Source: Verrucomicrobiales bacterium (GTDB lineage Bacteria; Verrucomicrobiota; Verrucomicrobiia; Limisphaerales; UBA11320). From it: a stretch of DNA of 64,000 nt. The notes beneath the pieces were generated by a model. The model worked only from the letters and a program-made list of their open reading frames with translations. It was not told where the DNA came from and did no database searches. Shown here piece by piece: positions 53,498-63,200 of the stretch; position 1 is the first letter of the stretch; each line of letters begins with the position of its first letter. Made by a program: the position numbers and the translations under genes. Where the stretch lies: assembly GCA_016793885.1 (NCBI GenBank), contig JAEUHE010000042.1, forward strand, positions 248,001 through 312,000, written 5' to 3'.

Positions 53498-54352
53498 ATG
53501 ACCGCCACCGTCCCTAGCAGGGTCCTGCGCCGTCAACTCGCGGAGGCGAGGATCCCGGAAGCACGTCTCGCGCTGGCCTGTTGTGAACTGTGCGCCCACC
53601 GGTGTCAGGTGAACCGACTGGCCAATGAACGGGGCCTTTGCCGGGTGGGGGCCGATTCCCGGGTCTTCTCCGCGCAGGTGGAGGTATCGGATGAGCGGGC
53701 GCTCGGACCGACCTTTGCCATCGCCTTCGCCGGTTGTGATCTCCGCTGCTCGTTCTGCATCACCGGCCGGGAGAGCTGGAATCCGCAGGTAGGCACCTCG
53801 TTCGCGCCAGCGGCTCTCGCCCAGCAGGCGGCCCGGGCCGTGGCCCAGGGGGCTCAGTCGATCATGATCCTAGGCGGAGAACCCACGGTGCACCTGCCCG
53901 CGGTGCTCGAGTTGGTCAGCCAACTTCCGGAGCAGGTGCGGCTCGTGTGGAAGACCAATGCCCATGGGACGGAACAGTCGCGCCGGCTGCTGGCGGGTTT
54001 GTTCGATCTCTGGCTCATCGATTTCAAGTTCGGCAATGACTGCTGTGCTGAGCGGCTCAGCGGTGCGTCCGATTACGTCGCCACCGTTGTCCAAAACCTC
54101 GTGTGGGCGCAGGAAGACAGCGGGGTGGTGGTCCGGCACGTGCTGATGCCAGGTCACCTGGAGTGTTGCTGGCGTCCGGTGGCGGAATGGCTTGCGGGAC
54201 ACCTTCCCGAGGTGTCGGTGAATCTCCGTTCGGGCTTCTGGGCCGGCTGGCAGGCCAGCCGACATCCCGAGCTGTGTCGTCCGTTCCTGCCGGGCGATGA
54301 AGCAGCGGCTCGCCGGCTCGCGGATGAACTTCACCTCCACCTCATCGACTAG
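53498..54352 (+). CDS. Radical SAM protein (PflA/PflX-like), first gene of the Ycf46-DUF1257-DUF2997 cluster
   Basis: This cytoplasmic protein of about 284 residues has the radical SAM motif Cys80/Cys84/Cys87 in FAGCDLRCSFCITG, and GGEPTVHLP for SAM binding. Before this core it has extra cysteines (Cys29/Cys32/Cys36 in CELCAHRCQVNR and Cys48 in GLCRV), as in the PflX-like group of activating-enzyme homologues, and these could hold a second cluster. Such proteins activate glycyl radical enzymes or modify proteins; no glycyl radical enzyme is in the window. The next gene starts four bases after its stop, so it is probably translated together with the cluster and may modify one of its members. 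ATG 53498 is chosen; the frame opens at GTG 53468. Confidence 0.85.
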   Translation: MTATVPSRVLRRQLAEARIPEARLALACCELCAHRCQVNRLANERGLCRVGADSRVFSAQVEVSDERALGPTFAIAFAGCDLRCSFCITGRESWNPQVGTSFAPAALAQQAARAVAQGAQSIMILGGEPTVHLPAVLELVSQLPEQVRLVWKTNAHGTEQSRRLLAGLFDLWLIDFKFGNDCCAERLSGASDYVATVVQNLVWAQEDSGVVVRHVLMPGHLECCWRPVAEWLAGHLPEVSVNLRSGFWAGWQASRHPELCRPFLPGDEAAARRLADELHLHLID

Positions 54353-54356
54353 AACT

Positions 54357-54611
54357 ATGCAAACCAATGGCTCTCCGCTCTCGTCCGATCCTCCGCTTCC
54401 CGAGCCGCCTTCGTTTCATTCCGAAATGCGGCTGCTGCCGGATGGCCGGGTGCTGGTCCACAATCTCACCCCGGCCTTCGCCCGGTTTCTCGACTCGCTG
54501 GGATTAGCTGATCTTCGTTCGTCTAGCGAGAAAACCGAAGGCGCCATTCTCACTGTCCGCGTGCATGTCGCCCCGGGCCTTCACTCTTCACACCCGGAGG
54601 CGCAGTCATGA
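54357..54611 (+). CDS. Small conserved-looking protein of the Ycf46 cluster
   Basis: This 84-residue protein is of unknown family. After a Pro/Ser-rich start it reads EMRLLPDGRVLVHNLTPAFARFLDSLG, a compact motif of two strands and a helix that looks like a genuine folded core. The rest is variable. No membrane segment or signal is present. It starts four bases behind the radical SAM gene, and its TGA overlaps the ATG of the AAA+ gene as ATGA, so it is very likely made at a fixed ratio with the ATPase. It could be a substrate or adaptor of the ATPase or of the radical SAM protein; this is inference from position only. Confidence 0.7.
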   Translation: MQTNGSPLSSDPPLPEPPSFHSEMRLLPDGRVLVHNLTPAFARFLDSLGLADLRSSSEKTEGAILTVRVHVAPGLHSSHPEAQS

Positions 54612-56173
54612 CCTTCGCCGAAGAAATCGAGACCCTCATCCGGGCCCGCTACCCCATCCTCTACATTGTCTCCAGCGAGGAAGCCCGGGTTACTCAACTC
54701 ATCATGGGGCTCGCTCAAAAGCGGCAGAAAAAGGTCTTCGAATGGACCTTCACCACCGGCATCGTCCCCGCTGGCACCAACATCCAGTCTCAGAAGAGCC
54801 GCAACGCGGCAACCAAGGACCCGCTGGCGGCCTTGGATCAGGTGATTGAGCAGGTCGAACCAGCCATTTTCGTGTTCAAGGACCTGCATCCCTTTCTGGC
54901 CAAGGGAAACCGCGCCGCCAACGCCGCCCCCATCCGAAAGCTCAAGGATGTCGCAGGCCATTTGAAGAGCAGCTACAAGACGATCATCCTGGTCTCGCCC
55001 ATCCAGGAAATCCCGGAGGAGTTGGAGAAGGAAATCACGGTCCTCAACCATCCGCTGCCTAGTCGGGAGGAACTCCAGGCGCTGCTCAATCGGATCGTTC
55101 AGGAGGTGAGTCAGCTTCGGCAGGTGACGATCGATTTGGATGGGCAGGGACGCGACCGTCTGCTGCAGGCGGCGCTGGGTTTGACGCTTGCCGAGGCGGA
55201 GAACGTCTTTGCCAAGATCATCGTCAAGGACGGACGGTTAAGCGGAGAAGATGTCGTGGAGGTTTTTGCTGAGAAGCAGCAGATCATCCGGAAGAGTGGC
55301 CTGCTGGAGTACTGCGCGTGCTCTGAGACGTTTGCCGAAATCGGGGGGCTGACGGTGATGAAGGAGTGGTTGAGAAAACGAGCGCGGGCCTTCACTGATG
55401 AAGCTCGAGCCTTCGGCCTCCCGGCACCCAAGGGCATCCTGCTGCTCGGGGTGCAGGGGTGTGGGAAGAGCCTGTGCGCGAAGGCCGTGGCCAGTCTGTG
55501 GCAGCAGCCTTTGTTGCGATTCGACATGGGACGCATGTTCGGTAGCCTGGTCGGATCCTCGGAAGAGAATGTTCGACGGGCCATTGCGGTGGCAGAGTCC
55601 GTGGCCCCGGCGGTGCTTTGGGTGGACGAAATCGATAAGGCCTTCGCCGGATCGCAGGGTTCCGGCGGGACGGACGGCGGGACCACCGCCCGGGTCTTCG
55701 GAACGTTCCTCACCTGGCTCTCGGAGAAAACTTCCCCGATCTTTGTGGTGGCCACCGCGAATGACATCTCCCAGCTTCCGCCCGAGCTTCTGCGCAAGGG
55801 GCGGTTGGATGAAATCTTTTTTGTGGACCTCCCGGCGGAGGCTGAACGGGAGGAGATTTTCCGCATTCATCTTGCGCGACGCCGTCGTGACCCGGCGGCG
55901 TTTGATCTCTCGGCGCTCGTCAGCGCTAGCCCCCAATTCAGCGGCGCCGAATGCGAGGAGGCCATCATCAGTGGGCTCTACGACGCCTATGCGGCGGGCC
56001 TTGAGTTGTCGACGGACCACATCGTGCAGGGCTTGTCACAGACGGTGCCCCTGGCACGTACCATGGATGAACAGATCAGTCGCCTGCGGGCTTGGACGGA
56101 AGGCCGTGCTCGCAACGCGAGCGTGCCTCGTCGGCCCGAAGCACCTTGCCCAATCCGTCGCATGGAACTGTAA
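54608..56173 (+). CDS. Ycf46-like AAA+ ATPase
   Basis: The 521-residue cytoplasmic protein opens [24 protein letters not shown], the typical Ycf46 start, with an N-terminal domain to about 230. The AAA+ module follows: Walker A in GVQGCGKSL (about 281-289), Walker B in [11 protein letters not shown] (337-347), sensor 1 Asn in VATAND (about 385), and the Arg-finger region in [15 protein letters not shown] (about 391-405), then a helical lid to about 475. All catalytic residues are present. Ycf46 proteins were named from chloroplast and cyanobacterial genomes; their substrate is not established. The ATG overlaps the previous stop. The next two genes (DUF1257, DUF2997) are the family's usual neighbours as I recall, so this is probably the motor of the system. 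Confidence 0.9.
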   Translation: MTFAEEIETLIRARYPILYIVSSEEARVTQLIMGLAQKRQKKVFEWTFTTGIVPAGTNIQSQKSRNAATKDPLAALDQVIEQVEPAIFVFKDLHPFLAKGNRAANAAPIRKLKDVAGHLKSSYKTIILVSPIQEIPEELEKEITVLNHPLPSREELQALLNRIVQEVSQLRQVTIDLDGQGRDRLLQAALGLTLAEAENVFAKIIVKDGRLSGEDVVEVFAEKQQIIRKSGLLEYCACSETFAEIGGLTVMKEWLRKRARAFTDEARAFGLPAPKGILLLGVQGCGKSLCAKAVASLWQQPLLRFDMGRMFGSLVGSSEENVRRAIAVAESVAPAVLWVDEIDKAFAGSQGSGGTDGGTTARVFGTFLTWLSEKTSPIFVVATANDISQLPPELLRKGRLDEIFFVDLPAEAEREEIFRIHLARRRRDPAAFDLSALVSASPQFSGAECEEAIISGLYDAYAAGLELSTDHIVQGLSQTVPLARTMDEQISRLRAWTEGRARNASVPRRPEAPCPIRRMEL

Positions 56174-56250
56174 ACGCTCCGGCGTGAGCTGCGATCCTCG
56201 GCTCGGTCCAACCCAATGACACTCCTGAACCTCAACCCCTCACTTCCATT

Positions 56251-56715
56251 ATGAGCGCTGTCTGCATTCTCACTCCGGTGGTTATCGCCGCCTGGCCGGC
56301 TTTTTCGGCCGCAGTTGTCGCGGCCGCTTCGTCGCTCGGTTATACCGTGGTGGACCAGGCCCTGGACGCGTTGTCTACCCAGTCGTCCCCAGCCCGAGTG
56401 CAACTCGAGATCCCGCAGAGCGAGTTGGTCACGGATCGACTGGCTCGGGCTAAGGAATTAAGTGTGAGTCGGGATGGGGTGACCATCACCTTCTCGCGCG
56501 ATGCGCGTGGCCGCGCGGCGGTTTGTGTCAGCGGGGAAGGGCAATCCAAGCAGGAACTGCAAGCCCTGGGTTCGGAGTTGGCCGGGCGGGTCGTGCAACA
56601 GTACGTGTATCAAAGATTGAAGGAGGAGATGGCGGCCCGGCAGTTCCTGGTCGTTGAGGAGGAGACCGATGCCACAGCCGCCATCCGCCTCAAGGTGCGG
56701 CACTGGGAGAACTAA
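56251..56715 (+). CDS. DUF1257 (Ycf35-like) protein
   Basis: The 154-residue protein matches DUF1257, the family that includes cyanobacterial and plastid Ycf35, in its general layout. A first strand-helix unit (FSAAVVAAASSLGYTVVD) is followed by a middle with ITFSRDARGRAAVCVSG, a helix LAGRVVQQYVYQRLKEEMAARQF, and the ending LVVEEETDATAAIRLKVRHW. The N-terminus is unusually hydrophobic (VCILTPVVIAAWPAFSAAVVAAAS), which might be a false membrane signal. Function is unknown. It lies 77 bases behind the AAA+ gene and six before the DUF2997 gene. The call rests on pattern and neighbourhood, since sequence similarity to DUF1257 is moderate. Confidence 0.75.
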   Translation: MSAVCILTPVVIAAWPAFSAAVVAAASSLGYTVVDQALDALSTQSSPARVQLEIPQSELVTDRLARAKELSVSRDGVTITFSRDARGRAAVCVSGEGQSKQELQALGSELAGRVVQQYVYQRLKEEMAARQFLVVEEETDATAAIRLKVRHWEN

Positions 56716-56721
56716 CTTCAT

Positions 56722-56922
56722 ATGTCACAACGCGAATTCGACATCACGATCGGGCCGGACGGAAAAGTGGAGCTGCACGTCTCGGGCTATGAAGGCAAGG
56801 GTTGCCTGGAGGCGGTGCGCTTCTTCGAGCAAATCATCGGCCGGGTTCAGTCCCGCCAGGAAACGACTGAGTTCTACGGTCCGGAGGAGGAAGTTCGACA
56901 GCAGACGGACAATCATCACTGA
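56722..56922 (+). CDS. DUF2997 family protein
   Basis: The 66-residue protein reads REFDITIGPDGKVELHVSGY, then EGKGCLEAVRFFEQIIGRV and ETTEFYGPEE. This is the DUF2997 pattern of a two-strand unit (I-x-P-x-G-x-V-x-x-x-V-x-G) followed by a helix with Cys and a short acidic tail. No function is known for the family. It starts six bases after the DUF1257 gene, as is typical for this pair in other genomes as I recall, which suggests a direct partnership, possibly as a complex handled by the Ycf46-like ATPase. Confidence 0.88.
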   Translation: MSQREFDITIGPDGKVELHVSGYEGKGCLEAVRFFEQIIGRVQSRQETTEFYGPEEEVRQQTDNHH

Positions 56923-56950
56923 GCTCCTTTGCTCCCAACTTGGGATTTTC

Positions 56951-57832
56951 ATGCGCGCGCCTGAGTCCAGCTACTATCCGCCACGACGGAACGCCTGGCG
57001 CAGATGGGTGGGAAACCCCATCCGGGCCGCGTGGCGAGAGTGGTGGCGTCGTGGAGTTCCGGTTCACTCCGATTGGTCCTTCGGGAGCAGTCTTGGCGCG
57101 CTTCTCCTTCCCGGCTATGCCCTGGTCGGCCTGCGGCGTCCCTGGCTGCAACGCTTCTGGTGGTTGGCCTACGGCACCTGCTGGGCGGCCGCGTTGATCG
57201 GGTTGGGTTTCCTGGTGGGCGACCTAGCCGTTGGGTTGCTAGTGGCCTTGCACGCCAGTGCGTTGGTGGGCTGGCTCGGTCGCCATGGGGTCAACTTGCG
57301 CGACGGGCACGGGGTGATGGTGGTTGCAGCGGCCCTGACGATGGTGACCTTGACGGTTTATCTGCCCTTGGGCGGCGAGGTGATTCGCCGGATGTGGCTG
57401 CCGCTGGCCAGTCCGGAAGGCGTGATCGTGATCAATTGCACGGCTTCTCCGAAAGGCCTGGGTCGTGGCGACTTTGTGGCTTACACCGGTGCGAATCCTG
57501 GTACGTATGCCTACCAGGGCGGAGTCTATGTGGCGGATGGCCCAGGCTGCGGCCGAGTGCTGGCCGTCGCGGGTGATCACGTGGAGTTCAGTTCCGAGTT
57601 TGTCTGGATCAACGGGGAGCCCCAACCCCGGCTGCCAGACATGCCGACGGAAGGGCATTTGCGCATTCCCGCTGGCTCCTGGTTCGTCTGGCCTCGGCTG
57701 GTTCAGACCAACGGACGAGCCAACGCCGACATCATCGCCGCAGCTCTCCTACGGGTCGCTGTGGTACACGAATCCCGCTTTCTGGGCCGTCCCTTTGTCC
57801 GTTGGTTTGGGCGTCGGCAGCCATTGTCATGA
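56951..57832 (+). CDS. TraF/S26C signal-peptidase-like membrane protein, catalytic Lys apparently missing
   Basis: This protein of about 293 residues has three or more hydrophobic segments (around 45-60, 68-110 and 122-140), then a C-terminal domain that resembles the S26C/TraF peptidases of conjugation systems. NCTASPKGLGRGDFVAY puts Ser166 at the catalytic serine position, RVLAVAGDHVEF and WINGEPQP match the lysine-box region, and HESRFLGRPF resembles the final SRYxGPV motif. The residue before RVLAVAGD, where the general-base Lys is expected, is Gly201. The protein may therefore be inactive or use another base. ATG 56951 lies 28 bases behind the DUF2997 stop, and its own TGA overlaps the next ATG, which places it firmly in the cluster. 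Confidence 0.75.
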   Translation: MRAPESSYYPPRRNAWRRWVGNPIRAAWREWWRRGVPVHSDWSFGSSLGALLLPGYALVGLRRPWLQRFWWLAYGTCWAAALIGLGFLVGDLAVGLLVALHASALVGWLGRHGVNLRDGHGVMVVAAALTMVTLTVYLPLGGEVIRRMWLPLASPEGVIVINCTASPKGLGRGDFVAYTGANPGTYAYQGGVYVADGPGCGRVLAVAGDHVEFSSEFVWINGEPQPRLPDMPTEGHLRIPAGSWFVWPRLVQTNGRANADIIAAALLRVAVVHESRFLGRPFVRWFGRRQPLS

Positions 57833-58602
57833 GCCGCTTCATCAACCTCGAATTTGGTGATCTCTCGGAGGGCCGCTGCGAACCCGAGGAAACGGTCAAG
57901 GATGAGTCGTATTATCTTTCCGAGGCTCAGCAGCATTTTGAGAATGGCTGCTTCGAGCCGGCGCTTCGGGCCTATGCGCGGGTTCTGGAACACAATCCGC
58001 AAAACCCCGCCGCCTGGGCTGGTCAGGTGCGCATGTTGATCGAACTGGGCGAGGCTCATGAGGCGAGTTTGTGGTGTGACAAGGCGCTGGAGCGGTTCCC
58101 CCAAGAGGCCGACCTGCTGGCCGCCAAGGCTGTGGCACTCGCACGGATCGGGGAACTGGATGATGCCCTAGGGTTCTCGGATGCTTCGTTCGAAGGATCC
58201 GGCGACTCGGCCTACCTCTGGCTCGCTCGGGCCGAAGTACTCCTGGCTCGGAAGGAACGGCGCGCCGCGTTTTGCTTCGAGCGTTCGGGGCAGGTGGCCA
58301 ACCACACCTGGGTGACCCAATGGATGGCCTCGCGCCTCCGCCTGGCGTATCGACAACCGGCGTTGGCCCTCCAGCATGCCCGCTCGGCCATGGAGTTGGG
58401 GCCGACGGTTTTCCTGGTCTGGCTCCAGTTGGGGCTTTGTCAGCAAGCCCTCGGAATGGTGACGCCCGCCGGCACTTCCTTCACCCGCGCCCTGGAGCTC
58501 AACCCCGATTGTTTGGAGGCGCAGCGGGCGTTGAAACTCACTCAGCAAATGGACGCCTGGACCCAATTGCGACTCTGGCTGCGCCGACTGCTCTCCTCAT
58601 GA
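57829..58602 (+). CDS. Tetratricopeptide-repeat protein of the Ycf46 cluster
   Basis: This cytoplasmic protein of about 257 residues has an acidic N-terminus (FGDLSEGRCEPEE) and about five to six TPR units: LSEAQQHFENGCFEPALRAY, VLEHNPQNPAAWAGQVRMLI, CDKALERFPQEADLLAAKAV, ARAEVLLARKERRAAFCFE and FTRALELNPDCLEAQRALK. TPR superhelices hold protein complexes together, so it probably bridges cluster members. No signal peptide or membrane helix is visible. The ATG overlaps the stop of the TraF-like gene and its own stop overlaps the ATG of the PilT-like gene (ATGA both times), so these three proteins are translationally coupled. Confidence 0.85.
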   Translation: MSRFINLEFGDLSEGRCEPEETVKDESYYLSEAQQHFENGCFEPALRAYARVLEHNPQNPAAWAGQVRMLIELGEAHEASLWCDKALERFPQEADLLAAKAVALARIGELDDALGFSDASFEGSGDSAYLWLARAEVLLARKERRAAFCFERSGQVANHTWVTQWMASRLRLAYRQPALALQHARSAMELGPTVFLVWLQLGLCQQALGMVTPAGTSFTRALELNPDCLEAQRALKLTQQMDAWTQLRLWLRRLLSS

Positions 58603-59657
58603 ACCACCCCCGACTCGATTTGCTCTTGGCTCAAGCGACGGAACTGGGTGCATCGGATCTGCACCTGATTGCCGGTGTCCCGCCCGCCTTCCGGGTCTTC
58701 GGAGAGATCCGTTTTGCCGACGGGGAAGCGTTGAGCCAAACCGAGAACTTCGAAATGGTTCACGCACTCCTCAGCGAGCGCCAACGGGAAACTCTGGACA
58801 ACGAATGGGAGCTTTGCATCTCGCTCCTGCATCCGGCCGCCGGCCGGGTCCGTGTGACGCTTTATCGGCGCAACGGGTATCCGGAATTGAGCCTCCGGTT
58901 CTGCGGCCGTGAAGTGCCGTCGCGTGAGGAGCTGGGTCTGCCCGAAAAATTGGACGAGCTGGCGCGGCGTCCCAACGGCTTGATGCTCATCACCGGGCCG
59001 ACCGGGGCGGGCAAGACCACCACGCTCAACTACCTGGTGAACCTCATCAACCAGGAGCGCCGCTGCAAAATCGTCACCATCGAGGATCCCGTCGAGTTTG
59101 TGCATGAAAACAAGCGCGCCATCGTCGTTCAGCAGGAAGTGTTGACCGACACCCATTCCTTCCACCGCGCCCTCATTCATGTGCTCCGCCAGGATCCGGA
59201 CGTCATTGTGGTCGGGGAGATGAGGGATCATGAAGCCATTGAGACTGCACTTGCTGCGGCGGAGACTGGTCACCTCGTGCTGGCCACCATGCACGCGCCG
59301 AATGTGACCCATGCCCTGGAGCGGATCGTGGGCATCTTCGAGGGCAGCGCCCAGCGGCAGATCGTCATGCAATTGGCCAACACGCTCCGGGGTGTGATGG
59401 CCCAGGACCTTCTGCCGTCCGCCGACCGCTGTCGGCGGGTGCTGGCCTGCGAACTCCTGGTGGTGAACAGCGCGATTCGTAACCTGATTCGGGAAGGAAA
59501 CCTCCACCAGATTGAGAACGTGGTGCAAACCGGCGCGAAGGACGGGATGGTCTTGATGGACGACTGGCTCGAGGATCTCTACTGTAAATGCGCCATCAGC
59601 TACGACACGGCCGTGACGCGGGCTCGCGATCCTCAACGTTTCATGAAGAAGGAATGA
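58599..59657 (+). CDS. PilT-like type IV pilus retraction-type ATPase
   Basis: This 352-residue hexameric-type ATPase of the PilT/GspE superfamily has the N-terminal domain start LDLLLAQATELGASDLHLIAG, Walker A GPTGAGKTTT (133-142), the Asp box in TIEDPVEFVHE (about 160-170), Walker B in DVIVVGEMRDHE (201-212), and the His box in GHLVLATMHAPN (224-235). All ATPase motifs are intact. PilT normally drives pilus retraction together with PilB/PilC, but no pilin, secretin or platform gene is near. Its overlap with the TPR gene and its position as last gene of the Ycf46 cluster suggest a non-pilus role, for example as a second motor of this system; this is inferred. It reads cleanly to the stop at 59657. 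Confidence 0.93.
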   Translation: MNHPRLDLLLAQATELGASDLHLIAGVPPAFRVFGEIRFADGEALSQTENFEMVHALLSERQRETLDNEWELCISLLHPAAGRVRVTLYRRNGYPELSLRFCGREVPSREELGLPEKLDELARRPNGLMLITGPTGAGKTTTLNYLVNLINQERRCKIVTIEDPVEFVHENKRAIVVQQEVLTDTHSFHRALIHVLRQDPDVIVVGEMRDHEAIETALAAAETGHLVLATMHAPNVTHALERIVGIFEGSAQRQIVMQLANTLRGVMAQDLLPSADRCRRVLACELLVVNSAIRNLIREGNLHQIENVVQTGAKDGMVLMDDWLEDLYCKCAISYDTAVTRARDPQRFMKKE

Positions 59658-60036
59658 CCGTGACAAGGATGGTCCAAATCCACAATGGCCCACAGAGGTG
59701 ACTGCAAGGGTTTCTCTGCGTTCCATCCCGTGTCAGCGGTGTAAAGATGCCCTCTCTGGACTCACACCCCTTTGCGGCATGTGCCGCGTCCTTGCGTTAA
59801 CCTAGAACCGAGAATGGATTAACCACGGATTTCACTGATGACACGGATCATGAAAGATTTGTCACATGTGTTAACGGGAGATCACAGTCCCTTTCAGAGT
59901 GGTGAGGTGGTTCGTTCAACTTCTTAAAAGCTCAGTTCAGGGGATGCTATTGGGGCGGAGAGCTGCGCCAGAGGATCTGCCAAGATTTCGGGAAACCAAA
60001 TCATCACTGCTGCCGCTCATCGGTAATCACTTATGA
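59658..60036. other. Intergenic region with a common short repeat motif
   Basis: No gene is supported. AACCACGGATTTCACTGATG starting at 59821, continuing as ACACGGAT to 59848, is like short dispersed sequences that occur between genes in many bacterial genomes. No terminator of the upstream cluster is obvious. Confidence 0.45.
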
Positions 60037-60222
60037 CGTTCCTTTTCATACCGTTCGTTGGCAGGCCTTGGCGGACGATGGACAATGCTGAACGGCGTGG
60101 GGTTAGATCCCGCTTGGACCACGGTGGCTTCGCCCCTGCTGACCGAGCCCCGATTTCTGTTCATGGATACGAATACTCCCTTCGAACCTTCCCGATACTA
60201 TCGTGTTCGCTTGGTACCCTAA
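60037..60222 (+). pseudogene. Orphan fragment encoding only the C-terminal FYR module
   Basis: An open frame without a proper start runs from after TGA 60034-60036 to TAA 60220-60222. Its last 55 residues read GRWTMLNGVGLDPAWTTVAS, then a strand with RFLFMDTN and the ending SRYYRVRLVP. This matches the shared C-terminal module of the secreted proteins in the window (Trp, strand, Asp near a turn, then RFYRV). No signal peptide or N-terminal domain is upstream, so this is the 3' remnant of a lost gene. It supports the idea that the module moves or survives as a unit. Confidence 0.65.
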
Positions 60223-60298
60223 GGTTCGACTGCACCTGCCGACAGCGTGGAACGGTGATGCTGTTCGTCAGTCTAGCTCTTCCCAACCCAGGGCCAAC

Positions 60299-63200
60299 TC
60301 AGCGCCCCCGCTCCTCCACCGCCCGGACCCAAGCCTTTCTCAACTCTTCCCGTGTCAGGGGCACCACCGCTCCGGAGGGTTCCTTGCGGTGGGCCGCCAA
60401 CAATTCGGCCTTCTGCCGTGCGTCGACCAGGGAGCCCACTTCCGGACCGAGATCCCAAACCCGCGTGGTCCCGTCGTCACTGCTGCTTAACAACTGCGAG
60501 CCATCCGCGGAAAAGTGAATCCACTGGACAGCTCGCGCATGCCGCAAGGGCGGGGTGACCGCGTCACCCGTGGCGGTGTCCCAAACCCGCGCCGTGCCAT
60601 CCTGACTGGCCGTCGCCAACAGCGTGCCATCGGGACTGAATACGACTCGCGTGATCTTGCCTTGATGCCCCAACTCCGGCACGAGCTGACGTCCAGTCTG
60701 TACCTCCCAAATCCGTACGGAGTTGTCCTCGCTGCCCGTGGCGATTCGACGGCCGTCCGGACTAAACGTGGCCTGAGTCACGCCATCCCGATGCCCCCGG
60801 AACTCGTGGATCCTTTGTCCGGAACTCACATCGAACAGAACGGCTGAACGAGCCTCATAGCTGTAATCAGAGTTCGCCGCCAGAATCTGCTGGCCGTTCG
60901 GGCTGAAGTGAGCTTCCCAGATGAAGCCGCCGGCGCTCATCGGTAGAGCGGCCGGTTTCCCGTCACCGCTGTGGAAGACGCGCACCTTTCCATCCGCACA
61001 GGCCGTCAGGAAGAAATCGCCATCCGGACTGAACTCGCAATCGTCGAGCCAATCCGGATGCGGGATCGGCGGGCTCAACGGTTTGCCCGTGTTTGCATCC
61101 CACACGCGGGCGGCGCTCAGCTGGGGATCAGCCGAGAGGGTGATCGTTACCAGCTTGCTCCCGTCTTTACCAAAGGCAGCACGGCGAACGGCGACTTCGT
61201 GCGCGAGGGGAGCAAACTTCTCCCTCCGGGTTCGAAGGTCGAAGACGCGCAGAAACCGATCCGCACCCGCGACCGCGAGGGCTTGGCCGGTAGGATCCTG
61301 AGCGACATGCAGCACGTCTGATCCGCCGGCTAGGAGCTGTCCCACCGACTGTCCGTTCGTGACGTCCCAGAGGGTCAGCTTGCCCCGCGCGGTGGCGGTG
61401 TAGGCATGGGAGGTTCCCCGGATCCAATCCGAATGCACCATCGGATCCCTCTCCGACCACTCCCGAAGGGCGGTGGCGCCCGTGCGCTCCCAGACTCGGA
61501 CGATGCCCAGCTTGTCCCCTGTGACCAGGCGGAGCTCCTCCGGGCTGAGCGAGGCCGAGAAGACGAAGGCGCTGTGTTGCAGGGCTGGCCAGAGCGATTC
61601 ACCCCCGAAATCGCGGGGGTGTACGGTGTGGTTGAGCTCGGGCAGCAAGACCAGGCCGCGGCCAAGATTCAACCCTTCCTGTGCTCCATCGAGCTCAGTT
61701 TCTCCCGCGACTCCAAAGGGCTCACCGGTGCGGGGATTCCACAGGCGGAGCTTGCCATTGTAACCTACAGTGAAAGCGTAGCGTCCGTCGCCCCCGAAAC
61801 CGGCATGTTGCAAGCGGGGATGTCCGGCATGCGTCAGAACCGGGGAGAGGGCTTGACCGGTCTGGGCACTCCAGATTCGTGCTTCGCCAGCGTGGCAGGC
61901 GGTGATCACCTCGTGGCCATCTGGACTAAACCATCCCCCCGCCCAATCGTCCTGCGTGCCGCCCGGCAACTGCCATGGGCCGAAGACCGGACGAAAGCTT
62001 GCGACGTCAAACAGTTGGGCATAGCCTCCATGGCCGACCAGTAGGATGCGGTCCCCTTGAGGACTGAAGGTGGCATGCAGGATCTTTTGCGGAAGCGTCA
62101 GTGCGGGGCCGATGGATTTCCCGCCGCGCACCTCGCGGACTTGGGCTTTTGATCCCTGGGCGGAAATCACCCAGCGGGAGTCCGGAGTGAAAGAAATTCG
62201 CGCCGTCGCGGTGCGCTTCAATCGGCTCTCGTTCTCCGGGAACGGCCCCGCCAGCAGCCGTCCCGTTGCGGTTTCCCAAACCCGGGCCGTGCCATCCGAG
62301 CAGGTGGTCGCGATGGACAACCCATCTGGACTGAAGTAGGCGGTGGACACCGCTGCTGGATGTTTCAGAGGGGGGAGTGTCGGCTGTCCGGTGATTCCCT
62401 CCCATACCTGGAGCACGCCGTCCTCACCCGCGCTCAAAATCCGCCGTCCGTCGGGGCTGAATTGAGTCATGTTGACGGATCCCTCGTGGAACATGAGTTG
62501 TCCCAACCGGGGTGCCTGACGGAATCCTTCGGCGATTCGACGGCGGTGGATGAGTTCCTCCGCAGGGCGTCCGGTGTCCAAACTCAGAGCGTCCAGGAAG
62601 TGCAGCACCGCAGTGGTGGGATCACCCTGCAGCGTGAGCCGATTCCCTTCAGCCACGTTGAGCCGAACGACCTGCCGGCGGTTCTTCTCTGCTTCGCTGG
62701 CGATGCGCATACCCAGGACGGCCGAGATAGCGACGATGACCAGCGAGCCAATAGCGACCGCCAGACCGAACGCGGCCGTCCACGGATGTCGCCGGGTCCA
62801 CTTCACTAGAATCTCGGGCGTGCTGCTCGGTCGGGCCTGGATGGGCTCGTGGCGCAGCCAACGTTCGAGGTCTTCCGCCAGCTGGAGCGCCCTGGTATAG
62901 CGGCGCTGCGGTTCCTTCTCGAGACACTTCAAACAGATGGTCTCCAAGTCCGCATCGATGACCGGATTGACCACCCGAGGCCGGATTGGTTCCTTCTGGA
63001 CCACCTGCTGAAGTGTTTCGAAGGCGGTATCCCCGAGAAAAGGCGGACTTCCGGTCATTAACTCGTAGAGCACGGCCCCCAGGCTGTAGGTGTCCGATGC
63101 CGTGGTGAGCTGACGGGATTTCCCTTCGGCCTGCTCGGGCGACATGTAGGCCGGAGTACCAAGAACCGCGTCGGACAGTGTCAGATTCGATTCACCTCCC

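Noticed and set aside
58599-59657. Type IV pilus locus
   Set aside because: Only a PilT-like ATPase is present; no pilin, PilB, PilC or secretin gene is near, and the gene is coupled to a different cluster.
58542-59726. 394-codon minus-strand frame across the PilT-like gene
   Set aside because: It is His- and Gln-rich, as expected for antisense of a GC-rich gene, while the plus strand has every PilT motif.
60226-60245. Possible tRNA T-arm at GGTTCGACT
   Set aside because: No flanking stem, anticodon arm or acceptor stem can be formed.
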